This document shows, one piece after another, positions 27,479 through 37,147 of a stretch of DNA of 64,000 nucleotides. Location of the stretch: the NCBI GenBank assembly GCA_026003395.1, contig BPHE01000011.1:20943-84942 (forward strand). The letters are read 5' to 3'. This DNA comes from Vicingaceae bacterium (lineage in GTDB: Bacteria > Bacteroidota > Bacteroidia > Flavobacteriales_E > Vicingaceae). Below the pieces are notes generated by a model. That model had not been told where the DNA came from and ran no database searches. It worked only from the letters and a program-made list of their open reading frames with translations. A program made the position numbers and the translations under genes. How positions within the stretch are numbered: position 1 is the first letter of the stretch; each line of letters starts with the position of its first letter.

Positions 27479-28558
27479 ATGAACGGTGCAAACTGGGTAA
27501 AAGCAGATTTTCATTTGCATTCACCTTATGTACATTCTTTTACTTTACCTCCGGGTGCTGATTTAAGTGATATAGACAAGTTGGTCGATTTATACACAGA
27601 AAAATTAAAAGAAAGAGAGATTAAAATTGCTGCAATTACCGACTATCAGCAAATCAGAATAGATTTTTTTGAAAAACTACAATCGAAGGCGGAACAAAAT
27701 GGTATTTATATCTTTCCCGGTGTGGAACTGTCGGTAAACTACGGTAAAGGATTACATATACTTTTAATTTTTGAATATAATCAAGATATAGATGGAATAA
27801 ATGATTATATCAAAGCATTAGATCAAAACCCTCATGAAAATTTAATAAAAAATGATAGAAGTCATCGAGATATTAGTTTGCAGAAAGATTTAAAGTTAAT
27901 TTTAGAAGAAATTAAATCCAAATTTAATTGTTTATTAATATATCCCCATCCGAATGATAAAAACGGACTATTGAATTCCTTTCAGCCCAAAGAAGCTGCT
28001 GAGTTTTTAAAATATGCCGATGCAATTGAGTTTATTGATGAAAGAGATAAAAATAAAATAATAAGTACAGGAGTGTTAGATAAATCATTTTTTACCAACC
28101 TCGCTGTTATTGAGAATACTGACCCAAAGTCATTCGATGAAATTGGTTCAAAGCAAAGAAAAAATCAAATCAGAACAACTTATTTAAAACTTAGTAGCGC
28201 TTCTATAAATGCTGTTAAACTTGCTTTACACGATCCGTCATTACGAGTGAGTATCTATAACAAACCGGATGCAAAGAAAGACAAAATAGTATCTATAAGA
28301 ATTAACGGCACATCTTTTTTAAAAAATGTTGAAGTACAATTTAATTCTGATTTAAATACATTTATTGGTGGGCGTGGTGTAGGCAAATCGGCCATTTTAG
28401 AGGCAATTAGATATTGCCTTGATTTACCCGTTTACTCAGATAAAGAGTATAGAGAAAATTTTGTAAAGAATGTAGTAGGAAGTGGTGGAGTTATTGAAAT
28501 TGAAATTGAAAGATTTTTTGGCGATAAGGCATTAAACCAGATAAATTCAAAAGAGTGA
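27479..28558 (+). CDS. PHP-domain plus N-terminal half of SMC-like ATPase (5' part of split gene)
   Basis: 359 residues. The first part is a PHP metal-dependent phosphoesterase domain: the D-x-H-x-H motif in KADFHLHSP, ITDY where many PHP proteins have TDH, FPGVELSV and LLIYPHPND, so some but not all usual ligands are seen. The last 80 residues start an SMC/RecN-like ATPase with Walker A GGRGVGKSAILEAIR. The remaining ATPase (coiled coil, signature, Walker B) is in the next frame. Single-chain proteins of this layout, about 880-900 residues, are annotated in some databases as TrlF-family ATPases and resemble the PHP-ATPase 'ppl' antiphage gene of Gao et al. 2020. An A-run just before the TGA (28549-28552) is a likely slip site. 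Confidence 0.8.
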   Translation: MNGANWVKADFHLHSPYVHSFTLPPGADLSDIDKLVDLYTEKLKEREIKIAAITDYQQIRIDFFEKLQSKAEQNGIYIFPGVELSVNYGKGLHILLIFEYNQDIDGINDYIKALDQNPHENLIKNDRSHRDISLQKDLKLILEEIKSKFNCLLIYPHPNDKNGLLNSFQPKEAAEFLKYADAIEFIDERDKNKIISTGVLDKSFFTNLAVIENTDPKSFDEIGSKQRKNQIRTTYLKLSSASINAVKLALHDPSLRVSIYNKPDAKKDKIVSIRINGTSFLKNVEVQFNSDLNTFIGGRGVGKSAILEAIRYCLDLPVYSDKEYRENFVKNVVGSGGVIEIEIERFFGDKALNQINSKE

Positions 28559-30132
28559 TTGGACAACTGCCAGAAGTAGAAAATAAAAATATACCCCCCA
28601 TTGAAGTGTTCGGTGATAAAACACCTTTGATTCTCGGGCAAAAAGAACTTTATGCCTTATCATTGAAGGATGATTTTCAACTATCGCTTATTGATAATTT
28701 GATTGGCGATGAATTAAAAAAAGAAGACATAGAACTAAAAAAATTGATTAATCAATTAGATGAGAATGCCCGTGAATTATTAACTGCAAAAAAGAACATT
28801 CAAAAGAAAGATGAAGTAGAACAGGAACTAAAAACAATAAATGAACATCTTAAAACGTTTGAGCAACTTGGAGTAGCCGATAAAATGGCTAAACAAACAG
28901 CACTCATACAAGATGAAAAGAAATTAAAACAAGCAATAGAGCTAATTCAAAATCAAATAAATAACCACAAACAATTATTTGAAGAAACAATATCAGAGAT
29001 TGAAAAACAAGTAAAGTTATTGCATGAAGGCAAAAGTGTTGAAAAAGATATTTTATCAAATGCATCTAATATATTTTCAAATGTTAAACAATATTTTGAA
29101 GAGTTAAAAAAAGATTTTGAGATTAAAACAAAGGATTATGAGCAACAAATAGAAAAAATAAAAAAACAATGGGAAGAACAAAAGAAAAAGTATGATAATG
29201 AAATTATTTCAATAAAACAAGAACTATCCGCTAAAGGTTTAGCACCCGATAAATACGAAGAACTAGTTAAAAGAAAAACTCAGTTAGAACCTCTTTTGAA
29301 GGAATATCAAAAAGTTAATTCCAAAATTACTGAGTTAGAAAAGAAGAGAAATGAATTAAAGTCACAATTAAAACATAAAAGACATCAACTGTTTGAAATA
29401 AGGAAAAATAAATTAGATAAACTGAATAATAAATTGAACGATAAACTTAAAATAGAGATTGAATATCTGAGCAACAAAGAAAAATTCAAAGAAGATCTTA
29501 CTGAACTTCTCAGAGGTTCCGGAATTTCAAGAGAGGTTATTAACTGTATCATTGAAAAAGAAGCAATTGATGGAATAGAGTTATCAAAACTTATTTCATT
29601 AGGAAAAAACAAAGTTATCGAAGAGTTAGGACTTACCGATGCAATGGCTCAGAGGTTTATAAATTGGTTTAGTGACAATGAAAAGTTGTACAAGTTAGAA
29701 AATCTTTTTCCTGACGATAAAATTATTATAAAACTAAAAATAGAGGATACATATAAAGAATTAAATACTCTTTCGGCAGGGCAAAAAGCAACGGCATTAT
29801 TAATTTTATTGTTTGCTCAGGAAGATAGAATTTTAATAATTGACCAACCTGAAGAAGATCTGGATAATAGATTTATATATGAAGATGTGGTCAAAATATT
29901 ACGAGAAATAAAAAAAACCAGGCAAATTATTTTAGTAACTCATAATGCCAATATTCCTGTGTTAGGCGATGCAGAGCAGGTTTTTGTTCTGGACGCTTCA
30001 AATAATGAATGTTCCATTATTGACACCGGTTCAATCGATAAACATTCCATTGCTCAAAATATTAAGTCAATAATGGAAGGTGGTGAAGAAGCATTTAAAC
30101 GTAGAATTGAAAAATATGGAGTTAACCTATGA
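28555..30132 (+). CDS. C-terminal half of PHP/SMC-like ATPase (3' part of split gene)
   Basis: 525 residues opening with VIGQLPEVENKN, which reads as the continuation of the previous gene. A long coiled coil of alternating Lys/Glu/Gln heptads (about residues 45-290) is followed by the ABC signature LSAGQKATALL, Walker B ILIIDQPEEDLDN and the His switch in ILVTHNANIPV. It therefore contains the half of the ATPase site missing from the upstream gene. The GTG start overlaps the upstream TGA (GTGA). Coupled translation of two chains is conceivable, but a one-base loss in the adjacent A-run explains the arrangement more simply: one more A would give a single chain through NSKRVIGQ. It overlaps the next gene by four bases. 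Confidence 0.8.
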   Translation: MIGQLPEVENKNIPPIEVFGDKTPLILGQKELYALSLKDDFQLSLIDNLIGDELKKEDIELKKLINQLDENARELLTAKKNIQKKDEVEQELKTINEHLKTFEQLGVADKMAKQTALIQDEKKLKQAIELIQNQINNHKQLFEETISEIEKQVKLLHEGKSVEKDILSNASNIFSNVKQYFEELKKDFEIKTKDYEQQIEKIKKQWEEQKKKYDNEIISIKQELSAKGLAPDKYEELVKRKTQLEPLLKEYQKVNSKITELEKKRNELKSQLKHKRHQLFEIRKNKLDKLNNKLNDKLKIEIEYLSNKEKFKEDLTELLRGSGISREVINCIIEKEAIDGIELSKLISLGKNKVIEELGLTDAMAQRFINWFSDNEKLYKLENLFPDDKIIIKLKIEDTYKELNTLSAGQKATALLILLFAQEDRILIIDQPEEDLDNRFIYEDVVKILREIKKTRQIILVTHNANIPVLGDAEQVFVLDASNNECSIIDTGSIDKHSIAQNIKSIMEGGEEAFKRRIEKYGVNL

Positions 30133-31283
30133 ATACAATTGAACTATTAGAACTAATAAACAAAGGAGAGAGCTATCATCTTGAGTTTAAATTAGAGGAA
30201 GAAAATAACGAAGATTTCGCAAAAACTATCGTATGTTTTGCCAATACCGATGGAGGTAAAATAGCCATAGGTGTAGATGATGACGGCAATATCATTGGCG
30301 TTTCAGATGTTGATGAAATAATGCGCAAATTAGATGATGTAGCAATAAATCGATGTGAACCTCCTGTGTCTATTATTCAAGAATCAGTGATTGTTGATGA
30401 TAAAAAAGTAGTAATTGTACATATTGACAAAGGTAGTCAAAGACCATATAGAACTAAAAGTGGGCAGTATTATGTTAGAGCATCAAACCGTTGTCGTCAA
30501 GCATCAAGAGAAGAATTATTAAGAATTTTTCAGACAAACCAAAGCTTATATTACGATGAATTGCCCGTTAATCGTGCATCATTATCTGACTTGGATTTAT
30601 CCGTCTTTAAAGATTTTCTGTCCAATTATCTTGATATAACCATTGACAATGACAACGATTTGAAAAATTACCTGATAAATTTTCATTTGTTAACTAAGGA
30701 TGAAATACCAACTATAACAGGAATACTATTTTTTGGAAAAGAACCTCAAAAATTTATTCCTGAAGCAAGAGTAATTTGTGCAAACATTAGTGGAAGTGAT
30801 ATTGGAGACACAGCCCTTGAACATCAAGAATTAAAGGGTACTATTCCTGTTATGATTACCTATGTGGAAAATTTTTTGAGGAGCAATTTAAAAAAATTAC
30901 ATCAAATTAAAGATTTTAGTCCGGAATCAGAATATGAAATACCACTAACAGCCCTAAGAGAAGCTGTAATAAATGCCATAGCCCATAGAGATTATACTAT
31001 AAGCGCACCCATACGAGTTATTATATTTGCCGACAGAATTGAAATTCATAGCCCCGGAATTCTTCCCAATACAGTGACCGTAGAAAGCATGAAGGTTGGC
31101 GGTTCGCACGTACTACGAAATCCAACCATTTATAATTTGCTGGTTAAAATGAAAATGGTGACAGATTTAGGAAGCGGCGTACGAAGAATGATTAAGCTAA
31201 TTAAAGAACACATAAACAAAGAGGTAAATCTTATCACTACCGAAAATGAATTTATCGTTAAAATACCAAGAAAAATAGTATAA
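30129..31283 (+). CDS. AlbA_2 (Schlafen-like) domain ATP-binding protein
   Basis: Cytosolic protein of 384 residues. The N-terminal AlbA_2/Schlafen-like domain shows ESYHLEFKLE, KTIVCFANTDGGKIAIGVDDDG and YYVRASNRCRQASREEL. The C-terminal region is a GHKL-type ATPase (HATPase_c_4) with REAVINAIAHRDY, DRIEIHSPG and DLGSGVRRMIKL. Such proteins are common in defence islands and are described variously as helicase-related regulators or putative DNA/RNA-binding ATPases; a precise activity is not established. The ATG overlaps the preceding stop (ATGA), which argues that it is co-translated with the PHP/SMC gene. A gap of about 100 bases separates it from res. Confidence 0.85.
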   Translation: MNTIELLELINKGESYHLEFKLEEENNEDFAKTIVCFANTDGGKIAIGVDDDGNIIGVSDVDEIMRKLDDVAINRCEPPVSIIQESVIVDDKKVVIVHIDKGSQRPYRTKSGQYYVRASNRCRQASREELLRIFQTNQSLYYDELPVNRASLSDLDLSVFKDFLSNYLDITIDNDNDLKNYLINFHLLTKDEIPTITGILFFGKEPQKFIPEARVICANISGSDIGDTALEHQELKGTIPVMITYVENFLRSNLKKLHQIKDFSPESEYEIPLTALREAVINAIAHRDYTISAPIRVIIFADRIEIHSPGILPNTVTVESMKVGGSHVLRNPTIYNLLVKMKMVTDLGSGVRRMIKLIKEHINKEVNLITTENEFIVKIPRKIV

Positions 31284-31387
31284 ATTTAAACACGGCATGA
31301 ATAAACAAAAAATGAGATTTTACAGATATTTAGGATTATCTTTAATTTGATGGGAGCGGTATATTTAATTACAAATTAATTAAGCAT

Positions 31388-34333
31388 ATGAAACTTTATC
31401 TTCAAAACATAACCGACACCATTCGCCGGGAAAATTTACCCACTGAATGGATAGATGTTGATTTGACCAAATTTTCCAACAACAAAACTTTGTATAACTA
31501 CCAACAAAAAGCCCTTCAAAATGCCATCGTTGCATTGTACAAATACTTTGGCAGCACAAGCGACCAACCCAAAAAAGATTTTTTTGAACTCTACCGTCAA
31601 AATGGTTTCAATGAAAATCTCGACTTGAATATCAACAAAAAACACCATAAAATTTTTCAAGATTATGAAGATGATTTCCCAATAGAAGACCACAAAATAG
31701 CTTTTGAGCACTACATCAACCGCATGAGTTTTTGGATGGCTACCGGTAGTGGCAAAACTATTGTCATCGTTAAACTCATAGAAATTCTTGCTCGGTTTAT
31801 CAAAGCAGGGCTTATCCCTGCCAACGACATATTGTTTTTATCCTACCGCGAAGATTTGCTTGAGCAATTTAAAAAACATGTGGAAGAATTCAATGCTGCC
31901 GGCAACGGTATTCATATCAACCTGTATGATTTGAAGCTGTTTGAATCTCTAAAAAATACCAACCGCCTGCAATTTGCCAATGAAATAGACATATTTTACT
32001 ACCGCAGCGATTTAATCTCAGACGAACAAAAAGACAAAATCATAGATTTTCGCAATTACGATAATCAAGGCAATTGGTATATTCTGCTGGACGAAGCCCA
32101 TAAAGGCGATAATGAAGAAAGTAAACGACAACATTACTATTCTATCCTTGCACGCAACGGATTTTTATTCAATTTCTCGGCTACTTTTACCGACGAGATA
32201 GACATTGCCACAACGGTTTTTAACTTCAATCTTGAAAGATTTATTTCCGAAGGATATGGCAAACAAATATACATTTCCCAAAGCGATATTTCCACCTTGG
32301 GCAACAAACCGAAAGATGATTTTTCCAACGAGCAGAAACAAATTATCATCCTGAAACTTCTGCTGTTGTACACATACATAGCCAAGCGAAAAGAGCAAGT
32401 AGGACATTACTATCACCGCCCAATGATTTTGACTCTCGTCAACTCTGTCAATACCAACGATTCAGATTTGTATCTTTTCTTTAAAGAACTGGAAAACATA
32501 GCCACCGGTCGAAGTAGTCAAAATTCGTTGGATATTGCCAAGCAACAACTCGTTGATGAATTAAATATGGTTCGTTGCGAATTTACCAATGAAAAAGTTC
32601 ATTTTCATTTGTCCGAATTCAATAATTACACCTACCGTGATATTCTTAAGTATGTTTTTAATGCCGAAACTTTTGGAAAAATAGAAGTGCTGAAAATACC
32701 CGGCAACAAACAGGAAATTGTATTCAAATTAGCCACCACCGACCGCCCGTTTGGACTTATCAAAATCGGCGACATTTCTTCATGGTTAAAAGAAAAACTC
32801 TCCGATTATGAAATTGTAGAAAAATTTGACAATGAAAGCGTTTTTGCATCTCTCAATCGTGATGATTCCGACATCAACATCCTGATGGGCTCCCGCTCCT
32901 TCTATGAAGGATGGGACAGCAACCGCCCAAATATGATTCTTTATATCAATATTGGCAAAGGCAGCGATGCCCGCAAATTTGTGCTGCAATCCATAGGACG
33001 CGGCATCCGCGTTGAACCACTGCCTAACAAAAGACAACGTTTGACCTTTTTGCTCATCAACAATGAAATAACCGCTGACGAGTTTGAAAAACTGAAAAAC
33101 CACTATCAACCCTTAGAAACACTTTTTGTATACGGCACGAAAGCAGACAACCTTCGCGAAGTGCTCGAAACACTCAAACAAGAAAAACAAGACGAACTCC
33201 TTGGAGACCTTTTCGAAATCAATCCTGATGTTATAGGGAAACTCTTGCTTATTCCTGTTTACAAAGAGTCCGACAAATTAATTTCCCAATCACAACAACC
33301 CATCAAATTTTCCATACATCCCGATGATTACAAATTAGTAAAAGAGTACTTTCTTTATTTAGGCGAAAAGGTAGTGCTGGCAAAATACCAATGCCATGTG
33401 GCAGTTCTGCATTCCTTGCAAGATGGTCTAAATGGGCATGCGGCTAATTATTTCCTTCAAGACACAAATGAAAGTCGTTTCCAAAACCCCGATCTTTTAT
33501 TGAAAAAAATCATCAAGCATTTTGAAAATAAGACCAAAGAATTAAGCAATTTCAAGCCACTGCAACAAGAAATCATACACTTTAAAAGCATCCGCATTTC
33601 AAAAGACAAACTCAATTCGTTGAGAGAAAAGATTGAAAAAGTCAAGCAATCGAGAAATAAAGAAAAATTAGAAAGTAAGTTAGACAAACTGTTTGACGAA
33701 GGCAAAATCAGCAAAGATGAATATAAAACGAAAATTAAAGAATTAGAAGCCAAATATGTTCATGAACAAGAAGTTACATACAACAGTGCCAATGAAAAAT
33801 TAAAAATCAAATATTTAGCCAATCATTATTACATACCTGTAGCATTGACAGAATCTGAAAAATCTGATTTTATCCAACATATTATTAAGCACAAAAGTGA
33901 AGTTGAGTTTATTGAACAATTGCAAGATTACATAAAAAAAGAAGACAATTTGTTCAAACAATTCGATTGGTGGTTCTTCTCAAAAATAGATGAAACACTT
34001 GACGATGTTTATATTCCTTATTACAACCCCAATACCAATCGCATGGAAAAGTTCAAGCCAGATTTTATTTTTTGGCTGAAAAAAGGCAATGAATACACCA
34101 TATTGTTCATAGACCCCAAAGGCACAGAACATACCGATGCCTACAGAAAAATTGATGGTTACAGGCGCATGTTTGAAGACGAACAAAGTAGCAAAACAAA
34201 AATTTTTGCTTCTAAAGAGATAAATGTGCGAGTGTGTTTGCTGCTCAAAGCCAAACAAATTGCAAGTGTGCCGGACAATTACAAAAAATATTGGTTTGAT
34301 GATATCAAAGAAATAGCTCAAAAAATATTTTGA
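31388..34333 (+). CDS. res: Type III restriction enzyme Res subunit
   Basis: Restriction/helicase subunit of 981 residues. Superfamily 2 helicase motifs run in order: YQQKALQNAIVALYKY, Walker A MATGSGKT, DEAH in LLDEAHKG, NFSATF, GSRSFYEGWDSNRPN and QSIGRGIRVEP. The C-terminal nuclease shows PDFIFWL and ILFIDPKGTEH, a PD-(D/E)xK core with Asp, Asp and Lys. A charged helical stretch (about residues 700-800) links helicase and nuclease. All motifs look intact, unlike mod. The preceding gap has a 17-codon frame of no clear meaning (31298-31351). With a Mod partner it would cut DNA away from two inversely oriented sites; without active Mod it could be inert. Confidence 0.92.
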   Translation: MKLYLQNITDTIRRENLPTEWIDVDLTKFSNNKTLYNYQQKALQNAIVALYKYFGSTSDQPKKDFFELYRQNGFNENLDLNINKKHHKIFQDYEDDFPIEDHKIAFEHYINRMSFWMATGSGKTIVIVKLIEILARFIKAGLIPANDILFLSYREDLLEQFKKHVEEFNAAGNGIHINLYDLKLFESLKNTNRLQFANEIDIFYYRSDLISDEQKDKIIDFRNYDNQGNWYILLDEAHKGDNEESKRQHYYSILARNGFLFNFSATFTDEIDIATTVFNFNLERFISEGYGKQIYISQSDISTLGNKPKDDFSNEQKQIIILKLLLLYTYIAKRKEQVGHYYHRPMILTLVNSVNTNDSDLYLFFKELENIATGRSSQNSLDIAKQQLVDELNMVRCEFTNEKVHFHLSEFNNYTYRDILKYVFNAETFGKIEVLKIPGNKQEIVFKLATTDRPFGLIKIGDISSWLKEKLSDYEIVEKFDNESVFASLNRDDSDINILMGSRSFYEGWDSNRPNMILYINIGKGSDARKFVLQSIGRGIRVEPLPNKRQRLTFLLINNEITADEFEKLKNHYQPLETLFVYGTKADNLREVLETLKQEKQDELLGDLFEINPDVIGKLLLIPVYKESDKLISQSQQPIKFSIHPDDYKLVKEYFLYLGEKVVLAKYQCHVAVLHSLQDGLNGHAANYFLQDTNESRFQNPDLLLKKIIKHFENKTKELSNFKPLQQEIIHFKSIRISKDKLNSLREKIEKVKQSRNKEKLESKLDKLFDEGKISKDEYKTKIKELEAKYVHEQEVTYNSANEKLKIKYLANHYYIPVALTESEKSDFIQHIIKHKSEVEFIEQLQDYIKKEDNLFKQFDWWFFSKIDETLDDVYIPYYNPNTNRMEKFKPDFIFWLKKGNEYTILFIDPKGTEHTDAYRKIDGYRRMFEDEQSSKTKIFASKEINVRVCLLLKAKQIASVPDNYKKYWFDDIKEIAQKIF

Positions 34334-34710
34334 TTTCAAAATGCAATCTTTTCTTTAATAATATACTTACGTATATAGCCCAATGGTATATTGTTCCTCC
34401 TGAAAAATCTAAAAATGGCTACTTTATTTAGTTCCTCTTGAAAAACCCGGAAACTTTCGCTTTATTTACTGTTTATCAATAACATATTGTTGAAAAACAG
34501 GCGGGATATTAACTGCAAAATTGCAAGGAAATTGCTGCTTACGGTCAAAAATCTCAGTAATTTTTGCATTAAAAAATATACATCTTTTTTAGAGTGGCTT
34601 TTAAGGATTAACTACTTAATGACTTTAATCAAACAATCTTACAAGAAACATTCGATTTAGATTCTATTTCTCAAAATTGTGAGAAAAATTTTTGATACCT
34701 GCAAGTGAAG
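34334..34710. other. Non-coding gap at the 3' edge of the defence island
   Basis: About 377 AT-rich bases between the res stop and the stop of the convergent ABC ATPase gene. I see no open frame of note, no tRNA and no strong terminator. A pair of 15-base near-identical direct repeats is described separately. It may mark the island boundary or be degraded sequence. Confidence 0.5.
34393..34445 (+). repeat. Pair of short direct repeats
   Basis: GTTCCTCCTGAAAAA (34393-34407) recurs as GTTCCTCTTGAAAAA (34431-34445), 14 of 15 bases identical with starts 38 bases apart. Two copies are too few for a CRISPR array. They could be chance, slipped duplication or a remnant of an integration site at the island edge. 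Confidence 0.35.
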
Positions 34711-36522
34711 TTAAACTGTTTGGTTTCTCCAACTGTTTTTGCGTTCGATTGATTTTTGTATATCTTCAATGTCTCCCTTGGGGATGGAGGCAATGAGCTT
34801 TTTGGTGTATTCGCTTTGGGGGTTTGCATAAATATCTTCAGCCCGGCCCATTTCTTCAATTTTTCCTTTGTTCATAACAATCATCCGGTCGCTCATAAAT
34901 TTTACCACACTCAGATCGTGAGAAATAAAGATATATGTAAACTTAAACTCATTTTTCAATTGATTCAACAGATTGAGCACCTGTGCCTGTACGGAAACAT
35001 CGAGAGCCGAAACAGATTCGTCGCAAATGATAAACCTGGGATTGACCGACAAAGCCCTGGCAATACAAATTCTCTGTCTCTGGCCACCGGAAAATTCATG
35101 TGGATATCGATAGAAATGGTCTTCTTCCAATCCAACTTTTTTCAACAAATCCATTACTTTTTCTTTGCGCTGCCGGTCGTTTTCATATAAATCATGCACT
35201 TTCATCGGCTCCATAATGGCTTCTCCGACGGTTATACGTGGATTTAGCGAAGAATAAGGATCCTGGAATACTATCTGCATTTCTTTACGGTATTCACGCA
35301 TTTCTTTAGTGGTCAAGGGGGTAATGTCTCGCCCTTTATAAATGATTTGTCCACCGGTAGGTTCAATTAATTTTAATATAGTTCTTCCCAATGTGGTTTT
35401 ACCACATCCCGATTCGCCAACCAACCCCAATGTTTCGCCCGGAAGAACATCAAATGAAACATCATCTACCGCTTTAACATAATCTTTAACCTTGCTGAAC
35501 AGGCCTTTTCTTATGGGAAAATAAGTTTTTAAATTTCTCACCTCAAGAATAGGTGAGTGTGTAAGCAATTGATTGTATTTTTGATCAAGTTCTTCTTTAG
35601 AAATTTCCAATGATTTAATGACTTGAGCAACCGAAACATTTTTTTCAACCATCTCTCCGCCATCATTTTCTTCCATAAAATCGGTGATGGTTGGCAACCA
35701 ATGAAGTTTTTTGTTCAGGGGTGGACGGCATGCCAAAAGTCCTTTTGTATAGGGATGTTTTGGATTAGTAAAAATATCTATCACGGGACCTTGCTCCACA
35801 ATTTTTCCTTTATACATCACCATCACCCGGTCGGCAAGTTCGGCAATCACTCCCAAATCATGTGTAATAAAAATGATACTCATGCCATGGTCCCGTTGTA
35901 CCTGCAACATCAAATCGAGGATAGTTTTTTGCACTGTAACGTCGAGCGCTGTTGTAGGTTCGTCTGCTATCAATATCGAAGGGTTGCAAGACATGGCCAT
36001 GGCTATCATGACCCTTTGTTTTTGTCCTCCGGATATTTGATGCGGGTATGAGTCAAAGATGGCTTCGGGTCTTGGCAATTTAACTTCTTCAAACAATTTT
36101 ATGGTACGCTTTTTTGCCTCTTCTTTGCTTACTTTTTGATGTAGCAAAATGGCTTCCATAACCTGCTCACCACAGGTAAACACAGGATTGAGCGAAGTCA
36201 TTGGCTCTTGAAAAATCATGGCGATTTCGTTGCCCCTGATCTGACGCATTTCTGCATCGGTCAATTTGGCCAAATCGACAATCCCTTTGGATGGTGAATC
36301 AAAATAAATATTTCCATTACTGATCCTGCCGGGAGGCGAGGCAATCAGTCGCATAATGGAAAGGGATGTCACCGATTTCCCTGATCCCGATTCGCCCACT
36401 ATTCCGATAGTTTCCCCCTTGTGAAGCCGGAAACTTACATTATCTACAGCTTTTACTTTTTTATCCTCGGTTTCAAATACAACCTCCAATTGGTCTACAT
36501 CGAGAATTACCTGATTGTCCAT
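34711..36522 (-). CDS. Fused oligopeptide/dipeptide ABC transporter ATPase (OppD-OppF type)
   Basis: Cytosolic ATPase of 603 residues with two complete ABC domains in one chain. The first has Walker A GESGSGKS, signature ISGGQKQRV and Walker [12 protein letters not shown]. The second has [17 protein letters not shown] and [12 protein letters not shown]. After each domain comes the C-terminal oligopeptide-type segment ([34 protein letters not shown]), so it fuses OppD- and OppF-like subunits. It would energise a peptide importer whose OppC-type permease is encoded at the left end of the window. It is convergent with res. Substrate is inferred from family only. Confidence 0.93.
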   Translation of the reverse strand: MDNQVILDVDQLEVVFETEDKKVKAVDNVSFRLHKGETIGIVGESGSGKSVTSLSIMRLIASPPGRISNGNIYFDSPSKGIVDLAKLTDAEMRQIRGNEIAMIFQEPMTSLNPVFTCGEQVMEAILLHQKVSKEEAKKRTIKLFEEVKLPRPEAIFDSYPHQISGGQKQRVMIAMAMSCNPSILIADEPTTALDVTVQKTILDLMLQVQRDHGMSIIFITHDLGVIAELADRVMVMYKGKIVEQGPVIDIFTNPKHPYTKGLLACRPPLNKKLHWLPTITDFMEENDGGEMVEKNVSVAQVIKSLEISKEELDQKYNQLLTHSPILEVRNLKTYFPIRKGLFSKVKDYVKAVDDVSFDVLPGETLGLVGESGCGKTTLGRTILKLIEPTGGQIIYKGRDITPLTTKEMREYRKEMQIVFQDPYSSLNPRITVGEAIMEPMKVHDLYENDRQRKEKVMDLLKKVGLEEDHFYRYPHEFSGGQRQRICIARALSVNPRFIICDESVSALDVSVQAQVLNLLNQLKNEFKFTYIFISHDLSVVKFMSDRMIVMNKGKIEEMGRAEDIYANPQSEYTKKLIASIPKGDIEDIQKSIERKNSWRNQTV

Positions 36523-36634
36523 TTGTTTTTTGATTGAGCCGTAAAAATAACTTTTTTTATTTTATACGATGACTTTTCTTCCATTTGATAGACAAACATC
36601 CGTATTCAGTCCATTAAGCATTTAAATTAATTGA

Positions 36635-37141
36635 CTAATAATCAAGGTTGTTGATGGTGATTGTGAAAAATCCATAACTTTCGCTGTTTTCTTTAATGGC
36701 AATTTCTACTTTTTGCGATAATTTATTTTGCGTATACCAGGTTGTATAGCCGTCTTTAGACAATACCCCTTCGCCAAATTTTTGGTTGTAATGGTTTTTA
36801 AATTCATTAAACAATTGTCCGGCTGTATTTTGCGAGTTTAAATAAACATCCATGGTTATTTCATACAACTTATCCTGATAGAAGTTGTAGGTCAATGTAT
36901 AACTTTCTTCATTTCCAAGGTCAAAATCATAGTATATGTAATCATTGCCCTTTTCGATATTCGTATAATTTTTTTCGGCAGACAATACCTCATCATAGGT
37001 TTCACCAGTTTCAAACCCTCTCAAAATGCCCTCTTTCTCTTTCAAAAGTTTTTCAAACAAGGTTTTCTTCTCTTCACCACAAGACCATAAAACTGCCGAA
37101 AGAATGGCAGAAATAAAAATTATTTGATAATGAATTTTCAT
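36635..37141 (-). CDS. Lipoprotein of unknown function
   Basis: I do not recognise a family. The 168-residue product has a signal peptide with lipobox VLWSC, then GEEKKTLFEKLLKEKEGIL. An alpha/beta segment rich in Tyr, Asn and Glu follows (YIYYDFDLGNEESYTLTYNF). No cysteine remains in the mature chain after the lipid site. The pattern GFETGETYDEVLSAEKN...L.Y.F hints at a small folded periplasmic domain. It is spaced a few bases from the PolB-like exonuclease gene and may be its operon partner. Confidence 0.72.
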   Translation of the reverse strand: MKIHYQIIFISAILSAVLWSCGEEKKTLFEKLLKEKEGILRGFETGETYDEVLSAEKNYTNIEKGNDYIYYDFDLGNEESYTLTYNFYQDKLYEITMDVYLNSQNTAGQLFNEFKNHYNQKFGEGVLSKDGYTTWYTQNKLSQKVEIAIKENSESYGFFTITINNLDY

Positions 37142-37147
37142 AAATTT

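Noticed and set aside
31298..31351. 17-codon frame between the AlbA-type gene and res as a possible leader peptide or antitoxin
   Set aside because: Too short, without a regulatory hairpin or conserved features that I can see.
25010..34333. Integrative element or prophage carrying the defence genes
   Set aside because: No integrase, transposase, tRNA attachment site or phage structural gene is present, and the nearest tRNA is 24 kb away.
34756..35190. 144-codon open frame opposite the fused ABC ATPase
   Set aside because: Antisense to the second ABC domain, with no signal peptide or motif; a codon-bias shadow.
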